Program-made: the position numbers and the translations under genes
Notes under the pieces: generated by a model
Database searches by the model: none
What the model saw: the letters and a program-made list of their open reading frames with translations, nothing else
What the model was told of the DNA's origin: nothing
Shown: positions 1-14,000 of the stretch, piece after piece
Layout: every line of letters begins with the position of its first letter
How positions within the stretch are numbered: position 1 is the first letter of the stretch
Source: Phoenix dactylifera
Lineage: Eukaryota; Streptophyta; Magnoliopsida; Arecales; Arecaceae
Reading direction: 5' to 3'
Assembly: GCF_009389715.1 (NCBI RefSeq)
Contig: NC_052405.1
Coordinates: 10,494,694 to 10,558,693, forward strand
DNA: 64,000 nucleotides

Positions 1-2260
1 ATCAAGATCCTCTCTCCAAAAGCAACACCAAGTATGCATCTTCGAGCTTTCAATTGTTCTTGGTATTTTTTGCCTTAAAAAAATCTGTTCTTAGTGTTTT
101 TCTTCTATGAATAAATTAGCAAATGACTTTGATTTTTCACTTTGTTATTTTATCTACCTTGGACATCAACCACAGAAGCTCTAGGAACATTTCGAGGTGT
201 CCTCTTGGCTGTTCGTTGCTGGCATTTTGTGCTTCCTCGGATTTCTGCTGCTTAATTGATTTTCTTTTAAGAATTATGAATTGCAACTCAGGAAATTTGG
301 ATAGCGCAGTGCTACTACAAGTTTTACTTGCACAATTTTTGGATATGGGATACAAGATGGGTATGCAAAATAGTTTGTGACTTTCTTTTATGAATTTAGT
401 GAAACCATGGCTAACACAGAATATAATACTAATCAAATGGAGCAAGCTTCTTTTATAAGATTTACAATTTTTACATGTTTTGTGCATTCCAGAAGGTGTA
501 AAGGGAGTGAAGGATGAGGTGGCCTGTTGTTTATTTTTGTGGAGTTCCAAAACTTATGTATGACATAATCAGAAAATGATGAAACATCTTTTCAGACTCC
601 TAAACACTTGCTCATAATAAGTTGTGTGTGATGGGATAACTTTGTTTTGACTTTGAATATTTCTGTTTCCAGTAGTCATGAGGAAAATAAGGGAGATAAA
701 ATGGCATGTCTGTGGATACATACATACATGCATATTTATGTAATTATGTATATTTTGTTATTATATTCTTATCGCTTTAAGTTCTCTATAAATCCAAGTA
801 GTATATCACATTCGGATAATTCATTTTATTTCTGGTCATTTGAGAAAATAAGACAGATTGATATATTGGAGTCTGTGGCTGCAGGCTTCTGCTTCTGTTT
901 TCATTATTGAAAAACAAAAAACCTAATCATGCATGATTAGGATGTAAAAGTTCAGTGGTTTCAGCATTTATCTTCCTTAATAGGTCAATAAATGTGGCTT
1001 AGAGGCTATGTTTGATCAAAGGTTGTATTAGTAATCATGGTTCCTCTCACATTTTGGAGCAAGTCTTGCCAGAAGATTGGTCACCTTCTAGCTTACAGGT
1101 GCATATGCAGTAACTGAATTCGACCACCCTTGGTACTGTTTTCCCTTGAATCGTCTTACTCATAGAGTGCAGAAGTATCTAGATAAAATTGGGATTTCTA
1201 CTAGCACAGTGTTTTTTTTCCCCATAATTGTTCCAATGAAAGAATGTACTTTGTCTCCAACATATGCTGTTTTTGCTCCACAGCCTTTTAGGTAACCTGA
1301 TTTTCCCATAGGCTAGTTTTATTAGGAACTTATTTTCTGTTCTATCGGTGCCAAAAAGAAAGGATAGAGTTTCAGGTCCAGACATCACCACCACATTGTA
1401 GCTTCATTGTTTCAACGAAGCTTTGTGACGCGTTTCACTTCTCTACTGTCATCTGTGTGGTCTAGAGGAGATAGGGTTTGGGCTATACGTCATGGTTTCG
1501 TGCATTTTATGCTGTAATCATATTTCTTGTAGACTGCACTTATTGTGATTTTTCACTATTCCTGCCAAATTCTGGTTCTGAAGCTGACAGTGATCTTTTT
1601 ATTCCTTTTCATATATTACTTGCAGATACTTTCCCATAGCACGTTGTTTTCTACTTTGAGAGTTAAAATAATTACAAACAGTAGAACAATTCAGCTCTTT
1701 TAAGAGTAATGGAGATTTTTCTTGGTTCGACAGGTAAGTCATGAAAGAATTAACTTTGAATTTGGAGGATGAAAAATTCAGGGTCATTTGCATTGATATA
1801 GTGAAACTGAAACTTTATGCTGGAATTCCTTCAACTGGCTGGTGTCTACTTCTGCAGGCTTCTCCAAAATCTGGGATTGTTTTGACCATGACAAAGGCCT
1901 GCAAACCGAAGTCATACATGTTGCCCCTTGCGCAATTATTACTTCCAATCCCGACTTAGAGAAGTCTTTGCACAATCTAAAAGCCTAATCTACATGGCGA
2001 AGATAAGAAGTTGTGCTGACAAGGAGGTGCTCCTGAGAACCTGAGAAGATCTACCTTCTAAGATGGATCTGTAAACTCTAGGTGTCTCACACTACACTCC
2101 TGACAGCAGTATACCAAGATGGGTTAGCTGAACACGTCTTCGAACGTATATAACACTATGCATGTTTTATTTAACCCAAGATACAAATGTATGCTCTTTG
2201 CTCCATGAACATTTTGTGCTGTCGAGTTTGTGGTGTATGTTGCTTCATCAACTTAAAAGG
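1..2260. other. Gene-free stretch at the left edge
   Basis: I find no recognisable exon here. The open frames (longest 137 codons, on the minus strand at 137-550) overlap each other on opposite strands, look like no known protein and have no supporting splice structure. Acceptor-like and donor-like sites occur around 1626 and 1733, but the segment between them is closed in all three frames, so a 3' untranslated region or plain intergenic DNA is more likely. The only clear structure is the palindrome at 922-941. Confidence 0.5.
922..941. repeat. Perfect 20-bp palindrome with RY core
   Basis: CCTAATCATGCATGATTAGG reads the same on both strands. Its centre, CATGCATG, matches the RY element bound by B3-domain seed transcription factors. 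No gene start is nearby, so a regulatory role is only a possibility. Confidence 0.6.
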
Positions 2261-2679
2261 CTCGTTTGGTTCGCGGGAAGCATTTTTCCTTATAGGAATA
2301 TGATTTCTGGAAAACAAATTCCTAGGAAGAGAATGCTTAGGAAAATACTTTTAGCATGTTTGGTTGATCATGGAAAAGTGACAAATTTTCAAAGTACTTA
2401 TGTTTGGTTGGCCATCCACTTTCCTGGAAAAGTTATGTATAATTTCTACTATGCCCTTAATAAAAATTAGGTCTTTAATGTCTTTTTAATGCTGAAGGGT
2501 CTTTTTGGGAAAAAATAAAAATGGAGTGATTCCCACGAAATGTGGGAATCATATTTCCATGGAAATACAACTTTCTCATCTCTCTCCTTTGAAAACTCCA
2601 ATCAAACAAGAGGCATCTCATTACTTTTCCGTTGACCACACTTTCCTCTCTATTTTTTTTTGCGAACCAAACGAGCCCA
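2260..2679. mobile_element. MITE, copy A
   Basis: The two ends are inverted copies of GGCTCGTTTGGTTCGC, enclosing about 420 bp of AT-rich non-coding DNA. If one more base is counted at each end, the flanks carry a 3-bp AAA direct repeat. A GTTTGGTT-type end and 3-bp target duplication suggest the PIF/Harbinger (Tourist) group, but the duplication is too simple to be sure. A second, inverted and more diverged copy lies at 52879-53346; they share subterminal blocks such as AAAGTGTGGTC, CGGAAAAG and CCATGATCAACCAAACATGC. Open frames inside the element are not genes. Confidence 0.75.
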
Positions 2680-3302
2680 AAGATGATAACAATGATGCAT
2701 TTTATTAAAAAGGCATATGGGAGTGCAGTACCTGTATGCTGGCTTTGCATTATAAACAGTTGATTAACTGGTTTATATTAGTTGTGACGAGCTAGCTCCT
2801 AAAGAAGATATGATGATACAATGAGTTGATTCCATATTCGGTTGAATTGGAAGTCGACAACTACTCTAGGGTACTGGGATACTTGCAGCTCTAGTAGGTC
2901 ATCTTAATTATTCGATTCCTCTATTATTCGATGGAAAAGGTGAGGTACTCAAAGAGATGGCTTTTCAAGCAAGATGAGTGATAATCCAAGTTGTCGTTTT
3001 TTCTCCTTATTCATCATATGGCTGTTATGCTATTGTAGTTTTCTCTACCTTCAGAGAGCACCCATCCGCCATCGGTTCACTAAACTCGTATCTATCATCT
3101 CTTTTGAGGTGAGATCAGTTGGTCTAGAAAATAGAGTGAAAGGTCCAGGGGAAGGTTTGATGTCCACATTACAGTAAGATCATCTTAGAAGAGGTCTCTA
3201 CCATTGTCATTAAATGGATATCAAAAGTCTCCACCGTCAGCTCACCTCATCCTTTGCTTCAAGTTATAAATCAAGCTGTATTGCAACTACAACATTTTGA
3301 GA
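2680..3302. other. Gene-free stretch
   Basis: Ordinary AT-rich intergenic DNA between a MITE and a LINE tail. I see no supported exon. Confidence 0.5.
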
Positions 3303-3487
3303 TTTTTTGCTAGGACGGATGAATCATATATGTCTAATATGAATACATTTAAAAAAGTCAGCATACAAAATATTCGAAAGGGAGGGCTGAAAGCTGCACT
3401 GACCATTCACAGCACCTCATTAGATTGATTGGCAATGAAGAGGCAACCCAATATGCTGCTCTACTTGCATACAAATATGGACCTTAT
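3303..3487 (-). mobile_element. LINE 3' end fragment (RNase H tail), copy 1
   Basis: On the minus strand the segment carries a degraded RNase H signature (YLYASRAAYWVASS), comparable with KYVFYEANRAADW in the copy near 23.3 kb. It is followed by the same 3' untranslated tail seen in other copies: plus-strand TTTTTTGCTAGGACGGATGAA here, TTTTTGCTAAGGCGGATAAA at 23.24 kb and TTTTTGCTGAAACGGAAGAA at 28.79 kb. It is 5' truncated, the usual fate of a LINE insertion, and is the most decayed of the five copies. Confidence 0.5.
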
Positions 3488-4098
3488 TGGACACTTACTC
3501 TATATTGTACCAATTTCTGTTCCATATTGTTGTTTCTCGGGCCTTAGACCTTCCAATTAAAAGAAAAAAAAAAGGAAAAACAAGAAAACACACTAGCTAA
3601 AGAAAGTGGTTAAAGTTTCCAATCATGTGTCATATCTAAAATATAAACACTAAAGTTACAAATACAATTATTAAATCTTACAAAATGATGGTTAAGAAAA
3701 AATAGCAAGTAAATAGCAGCCTTGCTACTATTTGTATGCACGAGCCTTGTTGCATAATTATAGCCATTAACCCAAATGATTCCCTGAGTTTGTGCACAAC
3801 CAAACAAATCAAGCAAGAGTGGGGTTGGATTATGTGGATGGATGGGAAATGGATGGTGGTGGATGAAAAGGAGGTCCATGTTAGAAGAGAGGAGAGAGAG
3901 AGGGTTATTGTAATAATTGAGGTGGGCGAGAGGGAACCTGAAGAAGGGGTGGGCCCCATCTACGAAAAAGATGAGTGTTGGGACTTGGGTGGTGGGATCT
4001 TGTGGTGTGGTGGTGACTCTCACTTTCATGAGAGTTAAAAAACAACAAAAGAAAAATAATTAAAAAAAAAACAGATTCACTCATTAACAACATCATAT

Positions 4099-4141
<43 letters not shown>

Positions 4142-4440
4142 TATCTCTCTCATGTGGAGGCATTGAGAAAAAGAAAAAAAGGACAAAAGAAAAACCTTCC
4201 AAAACTCCCATTTCCCTCCCTCTATATTCTCCCATCAAGACATGAAAGTTATCATGACGGGAAAAAGGTGAGAGAAATAAAACCCCCATTTCATCCCTCT
4301 CAAAAGCTCGAGTCCCAGAGGGGTTCCTCCAGGTTCGATTCCCTTCCTCCGCCTTCTTCTCACTACTTTTATTATTCTTTTACACACACACACACACACA
4401 CACTCTCTCTCTCTCTCTTCTGTTATTGATTCCTTCTACC
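3488..4440. repeat. Upstream region of SKIP35 with CT and AC microsatellites
   Basis: A (CT)n run lies at 4103-4136 and a compound (AC)n-(CT)n run at 4382-4419, in pyrimidine-rich DNA before the SKIP35 leader. CT-rich tracts are common in plant core promoters and 5' leaders, so transcription may start close to them. I could not fix a TATA box. Several open frames here are products of low-complexity sequence. Confidence 0.6.
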
Positions 4441-5046
4441 TTCTCCATATTCCCCAATGAAAAACTGAATTTTTTATTGTTTGCGCCTCTTGTTGGTACG
4501 ATCAGGGCGTCTGTAATCATAAAAATCGGATTTTTTCCTTTTTTTTTGTATGGCGGTTGGGCTGAAATGGGATTTTGTTCTGGCTTGGGGATTTCTCTCT
4601 TTATTTTTTCAGGGCGGCCCATGTGGATCTCGCTTCCTGGGATTGAAGGGTATCTAGGGTTTTCGTCTTAGGAGCCGCTGATCCTTTTGGTAATCTCCGC
4701 TGGTTTTCTCTTTTCGATGTTCGAGGCCGGGGATTGCGATTCTCTGGTGTTTTTGTTCTGCTGATGGTCGCGGCGGCCGAAATTTTGTTCGAAATTTGAC
4801 ATTTTTCGGCGTTTAGGAGGTGGGTTTTTGGATTCTTGAGCTTATCAATTGGGATTTAGGTTTGTCGTCGAAAGAATCGTCGGTGCTTTTCGTTTGATTG
4901 CATGTTTGGAAGATCTTGATTGGGTTCTGCCTGTTGTTTTGAGAGGTGTTGGTTTCTTTGGTAGAGTTCGGTGATTGTATTGTAATTGAAAAGGTTGGAA
5001 TTTTTTTTGTTTGGAAAGGGGTGGTTGGTAGCTAGGTGTCGGAGAA

Positions 5047-8000
5047 ATGGAGGGAAAGAGCGAGATTGTGATGACTGGGAAGAACGGCAGCATGCATTTA
5101 GCCAAGGAGAGGCATTTGGAGGATCGTCTGTGCTCTGAGATGGAAATGGATGAGAAAGGAGGTCTTGGGAGTTTGGATGATGGCAGCGAGTCCCTGGTGC
5201 CAGACAAAGGGGAGGGAAGCAACGTTTTCTCAAGGGAAGCTCCTCTCCGGGCCAAAGATCCCCGAGATATGAGGAGTTATGGCTGCAGTGCCAAGAATCT
5301 CAGATCGAGGGCCTCAGATTCGGTGGAGGAATCTGAGGCTCGAAGGAAGGACAAGGATAAGAACAAGCAGGAGAGGAAGCTCAGTAGACAGGACCGGATT
5401 GAGCTCGGGCGCTTGTTCCAGGCGGCAGTAAGCTCTCATGACTGGGAGCTTGCTGAGAGCCTGATTCTGCTGGCTGATCCACATACTCTCAATGATGCAC
5501 TCTGCATAGCGCTGGATTCCATATGGTTCTTGACAACCCACCAAGAGCTGAATGGGATCACTGAGCTGATCAAGAAGATTGTCACCAATGGCGCGAATGA
5601 TTTCACGAGGGCGGCCCTGAGGACATCGTTTCTTGCTTCGTGTGTTTCTGCCTGTCAGAGCAAGACAATGAGCTTGGCTGATACCGTCAATGTCATGGCC
5701 CAAAGGTAAACTCGTTTTATCCTGGTTCCCATCCATGAACATCTGAAATCTTGATTCATTACATGATATTCTTGGACTACTTCTGCAGTTTCTGGAAAGA
5801 ATTCATGCATTCATATTGGTCAAATTATCAATTAAGATTGTTATTTCCATCCTTTCATGATGGTAAGTCTCATAATCAGAGGTGTTCTATGTTTTATGGA
5901 TAATTGATCTTTGTTGTTTTGATGCTTCATTGTTAGGTTACATGAACGCCTTCAAGAATGTCATGAAGATGAGGTTTTGAAGGCGGAAGCCAGTGCCAAA
6001 GTACAGAAGTTTACAGAATGGGCTTTAAAGTGCATCGGATTTCACTCTCGTTGCCAGGAAAACAAGGGTAGAGGAAACCACAGCAAAATCCTTGAGGTCC
6101 AACTCCAGTTGTCAGCATTCAAAAACTTTTTGGATATTGCTGGCAATCATCTCACAGGAAAGGATTTCACTGAAGCCTTTGACGCTGCGTGCTTCCCTCT
6201 TACTCTCTTTTCTAGCTCTTTTGACCCTGGCTGGGCTTCTGGAGTCTCAGCAACAGCAATACAAGGGTTGCTGGGGATGCTGGTGGAAGGAGGTGCAGAC
6301 AATGTCAACCAATGCTTTCTAGAAGCTTCACGGTTTGGGAGTACAGAACTTGTACGCATTTTGCTTCAGGTGATTAATCTATCTTAGTTTAAAAGTGAAC
6401 ATTTATTAATTTGGATTTCATAACATTCAGGTTCAATATATATAGCAGGCGCTGCTCAAATTCCATATCATGTTGTCAGAGGATGCTGATGATGAAAATG
6501 GATAAATTAGTCTACCATGTTGTCTTGGATGCTGTTAGAAGCATTTTTGCATGGAAGTGTTAATTTCATGGCCACACAATGCCATGCTAAATAGTACTTA
6601 TGGAAAATATTTTATCAATATTATAGATGCACATATGGTATAGATCACCTTTCTTGATACTTCCACTTCCTCTAGGAATATGTAACGACCACTACTGATA
6701 CTTGCGGCTGTAAAATGCTGTCATATTCAACATTTTAAATCTTATTTCCATGATTATCTTCATGAGGACTAAGTTATTTTTCTTGGATTATGATGTTTGG
6801 CATAGGTATCTAATTTGAAGGTTGGTGACTTTTTTCTCTTGGGTAGTTTGCGTGCCATTGCTAAATGCTAAATACTCTAGGAAGCATTTCTGTGTTCTAT
6901 GGAAGCTTTGCATGTATGTTCACCAATGGCATGTTGATGTGGACACGAGAATTGCATTTGGACATGCGCCCAAGTTTGACTCGGCAAGAGGAGAAAAAGG
7001 AGATCTGGGGATATGTAGAAAAATATAATCAAAGGATATTCAAATATTGTATGAAAGAAAACTTAAAAATACTATTTTTATGGTGTTTCAATATGCACGT
7101 TTCTTATCCAAACTTTTTAATTAGCTCAAGACTTTAGAAAAATGACATTTTACAAACTTATTTAAATACTAATATTCTTGACCAATCTCTAAAAAGAACA
7201 AAAGTTAATTTTAGCACTATTATAGGGTTAGACTCATCATTCGAAGAGTCCAACTCTCTCCCAGTTATTAAAAGATATGGTTAAAAAAAGGTATCCTTGA
7301 TAAGCATCTAAGTATCTGATGCTTTTCCAATTCGGATATATGAATCCGACATGGATTTTTGGAGCTGGATATGAGCGTCCAAGTACCAAAAAAGGTCCGC
7401 AAGGATTCTTCTAGATTTCAGCCACACAAGTTGTAGAAATGGTAGGAGAGGAAAAGGAAGATAAAAGATAGTAGGAATACAAACTATATTGAAGAAAAGG
7501 AATATGCTATGGCTGGTTCATCTTGTCATGGCTGAGATGGTAGGGCATCCGTATTCCCAAAAATGTGATAATTTCCTCATATGCTGACCACTTTAATACT
7601 ATAAATTTCTTCCTTTTTATCTGTCATATGAATACTTAATGACTTTTCTAATCATTTTTTTTGGTTAAGCAACTCTTCCATTTTTTTAGTGAAAAAGATT
7701 GGAAATATTTCCAGTCATTTAATACTTTAGATAGCAATGTTACTCCTAGTTAGAGATGGAGTGAGACATAACTGTTGCCTCCAAACCGTTGAAGATGCCA
7801 ATAAATTTCTCACCTGAAAAAAGAAAACATTAAGCTCGTGTTCTTACTAAGTTCTTACTAGAGTTTAAAGACCAGCTGTCCCATTTTGTAGTTCAAATCT
7901 TAGAATTTAATCCACACTTCGGCACCACATGCAAAGCTAGGCCATTTAAATAATTTCCTGAAGTGACCAATGCAAACTTCTAAAAGAGACTTGGCTGAAT

Positions 8001-11000
8001 GTTGAGAGTCTGGGAGTTTTGGCTAGAATTTAAATTTCTCAATCTTGATGGAAAATAAGAAACAAGCAATGACAAGCAGATATTTTAAAAGAACATATGG
8101 AGAAGGCAACAAAAGAGCTATTTCAAGTGCTCACTAGCATCATCTTTATTTATTATGAAAGGTTTGCCTTATGACTAAAGAATGAAGATCAATGTAATGG
8201 ACTTCTAACAATGCTTTTGTAGTGAGCCTGCACCAATTGTGATATAGCAAGATATTCTACAAGGGAAACAAGATAATAACGTTGGTGGGTGATCAATCAC
8301 TTAGAATGCCTTTTGAGAGTCAAGACTATTATGTACACTCGTCATCTTACATTCTCGTTACGGGGGCCCATACAACTGGCTGCAGTTCGTAATTTATCTA
8401 TTTAATACTGAATTCATGAAGGGCCTATGTATAATAATTTATACGGTTTTATGATATACAAGAAGTATCATGCCATATTAGATAATTTTGTGAAGGCCAA
8501 TGATTTACATCATTCTTCCTTAAATTTTACATGGTGGGATTAGAGTGAAAGTTATTGCTTATCATTTCATGACATTCTCGGAAAAGGGTAGGCACTCTTG
8601 TAGAATTGGCTATGGAGGATGTTAGCTGCTTAGTTGTTGCTTTGGGATAATCCTAGTTATGACCAAGGCTTTAAGCTTATTATTATTCTGAATCAGATTT
8701 GGTGTTAGCATTGCATTTAAAGCAAGCTCCATGGAGCTTGAAACATGAACGAGACTAATTATGGAAATAGGACCTAAAAAAATGGATTTTCAAGGGAAAT
8801 GTGCTTGAAGTAAGAGCTACTGAATGGGGCTAAATTGAGATTTTCCATAAGGAAAATTTTACTTGGTCAGATTAGAACAAAAGTTGTCAGATGAAGTGGG
8901 TTTTTGTAGACTAGAGTAAGAGCTATTTATAGAGTTGGTTGCGGGCATAAGCCATCAGCCTTGCTATGTCCTAGTTAAAAAGCTTCGGGGAACCTCTCAT
9001 CACCTTGGGGATTCTGGTTAGTCGATAAAAACCTGGATCTCATGATGTTAGGCAGATGACTACGTTTTGTACCTATCTTCTTAAGGTCCTATTTCATTGG
9101 GAACAAGATGACTTGGATAAAGTGGTTAACCCAGAATAAACTACCCTTAACCTGCTCAAATCCAGGATAAAAGCGTTCCATTTTCTGGTAGAGTAGCTTT
9201 ATTCCAGGTTATTTGCATTAGGTGGGAAAAATGTCCATTTCAACTTTTTGTAGTTCCCATTTTGCCCCTGAAACAAGTGCATTGCAAAAGGTTGTTTAAC
9301 AGTTTAGGTTGCTGTCCCGTATTTCCTATAAACCTCAATCAAGAAGGGCCTAAGAAGAATTAATAGTTTAACAGAATAATTAGATTACTGTCCCATATTT
9401 CCTATTAACCTCAATCAAGAAGGGCCTAAGAGAATTAATAGTTTATGCAGTAGCAGGACTATATTTAAACTTGCATTGAGTCTATAAGGACTAAAAGTGG
9501 GAAGGTGTAACCTAAGTAGAAAGCTTGAATTATACTACCATTAAGGTCCACAATATAAATACTAGGTATCGTACTGGCATGTTAATAGTTCAGGACGGTA
9601 TGAGTCGGTACAGTATGGTACACACCCTATTTCAAGACAGCTCCCCACACCCTTTTCGCATTTTGCCTGCCCTCTATCCTCAACTTCTTCGGGAGCTTTA
9701 CCATAGTATCGCTTGGAAATGGGCATAGGGCGGTACGGTATGGTATGCACCTGGTGGTTTCGCTCGGTTTAGACCGGTATGGATTGGTTCAACCCATATA
9801 CCAAGCTGAATCTCGATACCATTCAAGTACCTTACTGGTATGGTATAGGTCGGTACAGCAGACCTTGGATCATAGTTGGATGCTCAAGGCTTGAAAGCCA
9901 GCTCCTTGTTGCATGGCATGTGTCTTATGAATTGACAGCCAATAATATACAATGTTGAAGTGCTAATAAATAGGTGTCATGTTTGGAATAGATCGATGTG
10001 CTAGTATCACACTCATAAATAGGTGTCATTCTATAATGCCTATCTATTTCCATACCATGTTAGTAATCAGCTACATGAAAGTTGAGCTACTTGCCTTTTG
10101 TTAATTCATTCATGATCCCTCAATAGCTGTACTTGTCAAAGGATCTCAGGCAAGAGGCTTCTTTGTTGCATGTGTTATATCATGATGGATGACTGAGGAA
10201 AATCAGCATGTATAGACTGATAGACGCTTGTACGTGTTGATGGTTATGATGGTATTAATGGCTTAAGAGCAAGCATGTGCTGGGACAAGTGCATTCTGAT
10301 TTGAGTATCATAAGAAAATTGTGATTTGTGCTGTCAACTATGTGGCAAAAAATAATGCAAGTAGGAAAATCTGAGCAATTACTTTTAGGTGGCAGGAGTA
10401 TGCAGGTAACGATGTATGCTGGATTAGTTAATTGATAGATGGTCCTGAGATGATGAGGGAGAGGGAAATAGAGTATGAAGAAGAGAGAACAAAAATTATG
10501 CAGCCAAGAATAAGACTTAGCAAAGCTTTCAAGCTGGATAGACTTTTTATTCTGTTCTTAATAGTTTTCAGGGCTTAGTTATGGACTAGGAAATGCAGAT
10601 AATGTAAAAAAAATATTGTGACAGTTTTAGGATCACACCCCTGGTTTATCAAGAGGGATAAATGTGATATTGAAGACATCAGGCATGTCTCTTTATTAAA
10701 ATTGGGTTTACAGAATGATCACTGAAGTTTCATGGAATGGTTGAAGGAAAATTTGTATCCTCAATTATCCCATTCTGTCAATCTTAACCACTACTTATTC
10801 AGAAACCGACGCATGCATTAATGTGCAATCATGATTCTGAATTTTGTTAAACTCCTTCCAAATGTGCACAGTGTTTTCCTTGGCATATAAAAATCATTAA
10901 TTTGGCCTTTACATGCATTCACTTTAATAGTAACTAATCTTGTGTTTTATCGCACTCCAGTTAGACACTGATAGATGAATATAAAGTTGCACATATGGGA

Positions 11001-14000
11001 GCTAGTTGGAAACCATTCATTTCGAGACATTCCAATGCAAGAATGTTTTCTTCTTCCTATGCTAATTTAGTATTTTTGCTTTTCGGTGATCAATAATATT
11101 CACACAGGGTGTTGCACATGTTTTACTTTTAATTTATGTTGCTGTTACTTAATGATTTTGATTACTAAATGCATATGTAATGTTTTGCCGGACATTTTTC
11201 TCAATAAATATCTGCAACTCACTATAGTATTATAGGGATCCTTGATCCAGAGCAAGGAATGCCGTACCGGCCCGTACCGGCCGGTACGGGCCGGTACGTA
11301 CCGGTCCGGTCCCTGACCGGTACCGGACACAGATGAAAACCGGTATTTCCGGTTTTCTTCTGTGAACCGGCCGGTACGGAGACCGTACCGGTCGGTACCG
11401 GCCGGTACCAAGCGGTACCGGCCTTGTACCGGTGCGAACCGGCCGGTTCGCACCGGTACGGTGTTTTTTTTTGGGGGGGGGGGGAACCACAGCGCCTCGC
11501 TGTGGTTTTTTTTTTTTTGATGGGAAAGAAAGTGGTCCGGACCGGTACGGTACCGGTCCGGACTGGTACCGTACCGGTCCGGCCGGCCACTGGTACGCCG
11601 ATCCGGACCGGCACGGCGGACCTTGATCCAGAGGGTTAACATGTGATTATGGAATGTGTCATTCTGGGATATTAGGATACTTATTTTAGTGAGTCAAGGT
11701 GTTATTTATCAGAAACTGATTGATAATATTATACAAGCTATGATATTTGAGTGCAACCGAAATTTGAAATTTTGCTGTAAGTGATTTGTTTTTTGTTTTT
11801 TGAATGTTTCAGATTTTTGTTATTCAAAATGACTTTTTATGCTTTGATATGCATATAAACTAGTAAACTTAAGCCATGCTTATTTATTTTGTTTTGCATG
11901 AAATGTATGTGACTTTGTTTGCCTGAATAAAACTGCACGAATTTGTAGCCATACATCTGGTTATGGCTAATATACCTTGGCATCAACTAAGTTTATTAGT
12001 CAAAGCCATAGGATGTTATACATATGTTGAAAATTTATCTGTTGCTTGCTAGTAATCAGTTACCTGTAATTGTTTCCTTTTCTACATTTTTTTTTCATTC
12101 TGTGTTCTGTGTTTTTTCAACCTTGCTATAATACTACCCTTTCAACAAAGTTCTTAAACCTTCTTAATATAATTATCCATCCTTTCAGTTTTTAGTGATT
12201 TTTATTATGATTTATTCTTGATCATATGGCCTGTAGAAGTTACTATTTTCATATATATCAATTTCTCATGCATTTAGTGGATGGTAATCAGCATGTCTTT
12301 GATATGAGACGCTTGTATTTCAGTCATACCTCTAATGGACACATGTTCTGTATTAAATATTTTTAACCTTATATGCCACGCAAGTCAGTTTTCCATCTAT
12401 GTTTATGGACTTGTGAATATGTGTTGGGTGTTGATGCTTGTCTAACTACTGGATCCTTTGCTACATTAAACAATTTTGTCATGCCCTATATCCAAGTTTT
12501 ACTTTAATAAACATGTGCAAGTGTCGGGTGTGAGCATGGAATGTTAAACCAAAGGGTCCAAGTGACATAGGTTTTTGTTTCCACATGCACATGACATAGG
12601 CTTTTCATATTGAATGCTGAATGCATTTTGGTGTAACTTGGTATCAAAATATAAGCATTTGATTTTGTGTTGGATCTTTTCTAGTAGTATACAGCTTGGA
12701 TCAAGCTAAAAATTTATAACCTTTTGCATATATATGTATGTATATATATATATATATATATATATCATGCTTTTTCAAAAGAATATAATACATATAATTT
12801 ATATGGGGGATGTGGTAAATGAATAGAATATATATAATTTATATATAGGGTGGGGGAGGGGGGAGATAGAGAGAGAGAGAGTTATGGCAGTGACATACAG
12901 TTCCTCCAACGGAAAATTTTGGTGAAGTAGCAAAGATAAAGCATTTAATTTAGGATACAGTTATTGGACTTGACTTTTAAGGTGGACCATTTATGGATGG
13001 AAAAGCATATATTTGTCATTCAAAGTAATCTGCAAGGTACGACCATAACCCACTTACATGGCAGATAAGCTTAATAGTTCTGCACTAGATATAAATGGCG
13101 GTTACCTCAGTCTAATTCTCATATTATTTCGATTCATATTTTGGAAATTTTAAAAGAATGCTCAGTAACTTCCTCAGGGCTCAAAAGTCTTTGCAAAGTA
13201 TTATTTTAGAATTCTTTCATATACCAGTAACTGGCAATCTTTTGTTTAGTTGGATCAAATACTAGAATGTTTCAGTTATTTTTAATCTTGATCTTGAGTG
13301 TTTTTTGATGAATTATACATTGAGATTGTTTTATTGTTCTTATCTGTAAATCAGTATATAAGAACCAAATTGTAGGTGATAGATTAAGAAGTAAAACAGG
13401 TCAGATGGATGTCATTTGATACATGGCGACAGTTGCCTGCTGAGGTTATGCAAAGAACAAGTAAACAATACTATTGCATTGGTAGAATAGGTGATGCATG
13501 TTGTGCTGCGATGGTGATGTATGTTGTGCTATGATGACCATTATGTGGTATTTTTTTTGGGGTTATATTTTGAAGAAGCATGTGGGATTTTTTTTTTATG
13601 CTGGTTACAAGCTGGTATTACTTGGTACCAAAACTTGTACATTATGTTGTGCATGCCTTACTTGCCATGCTGCTGACATAAAATGCACTCCAACGTGGGA
13701 AAGATGCACTATATACACAAAAAGTTGCTTTTGAGGCCAAAGTTTATTCTTTTTCAATAATTTTCAGTGTCTTTAAAATAAAGACATAATATGAAGATGT
13801 CTGACATCATACTTGAACCATTCCTGGCACATATCGCTGATTAAACTGTAACTCATAGGCTCATGCGAAACAAATAGTGCATGGTTTCATCTTGTAATGA
13901 AAGTAAACAAAGTCAACTAATGCAAGAGTACCTTACAAGGGTTTAGTGGTGTAATGAGTAGCTTTTGTATCTCTTTTTTTTGTTTATTTTGATGTAATCC

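Noticed and set aside
1741-1959. 72-codon frame next to a GTAAGT donor-like site
   Set aside because: The preceding putative exon is closed in all frames, and the protein resembles nothing known.
3610-4429. Several overlapping frames of 70-139 codons
   Set aside because: Driven by CT and AC microsatellites and T-rich DNA before SKIP35.
11145-11642. Open frames of 64-165 codons on both strands with RTG and GPVR-type repeats
   Set aside because: They arise from the GGTACC motif of the fold-back element, which is open in several frames at once. No domain or start context.
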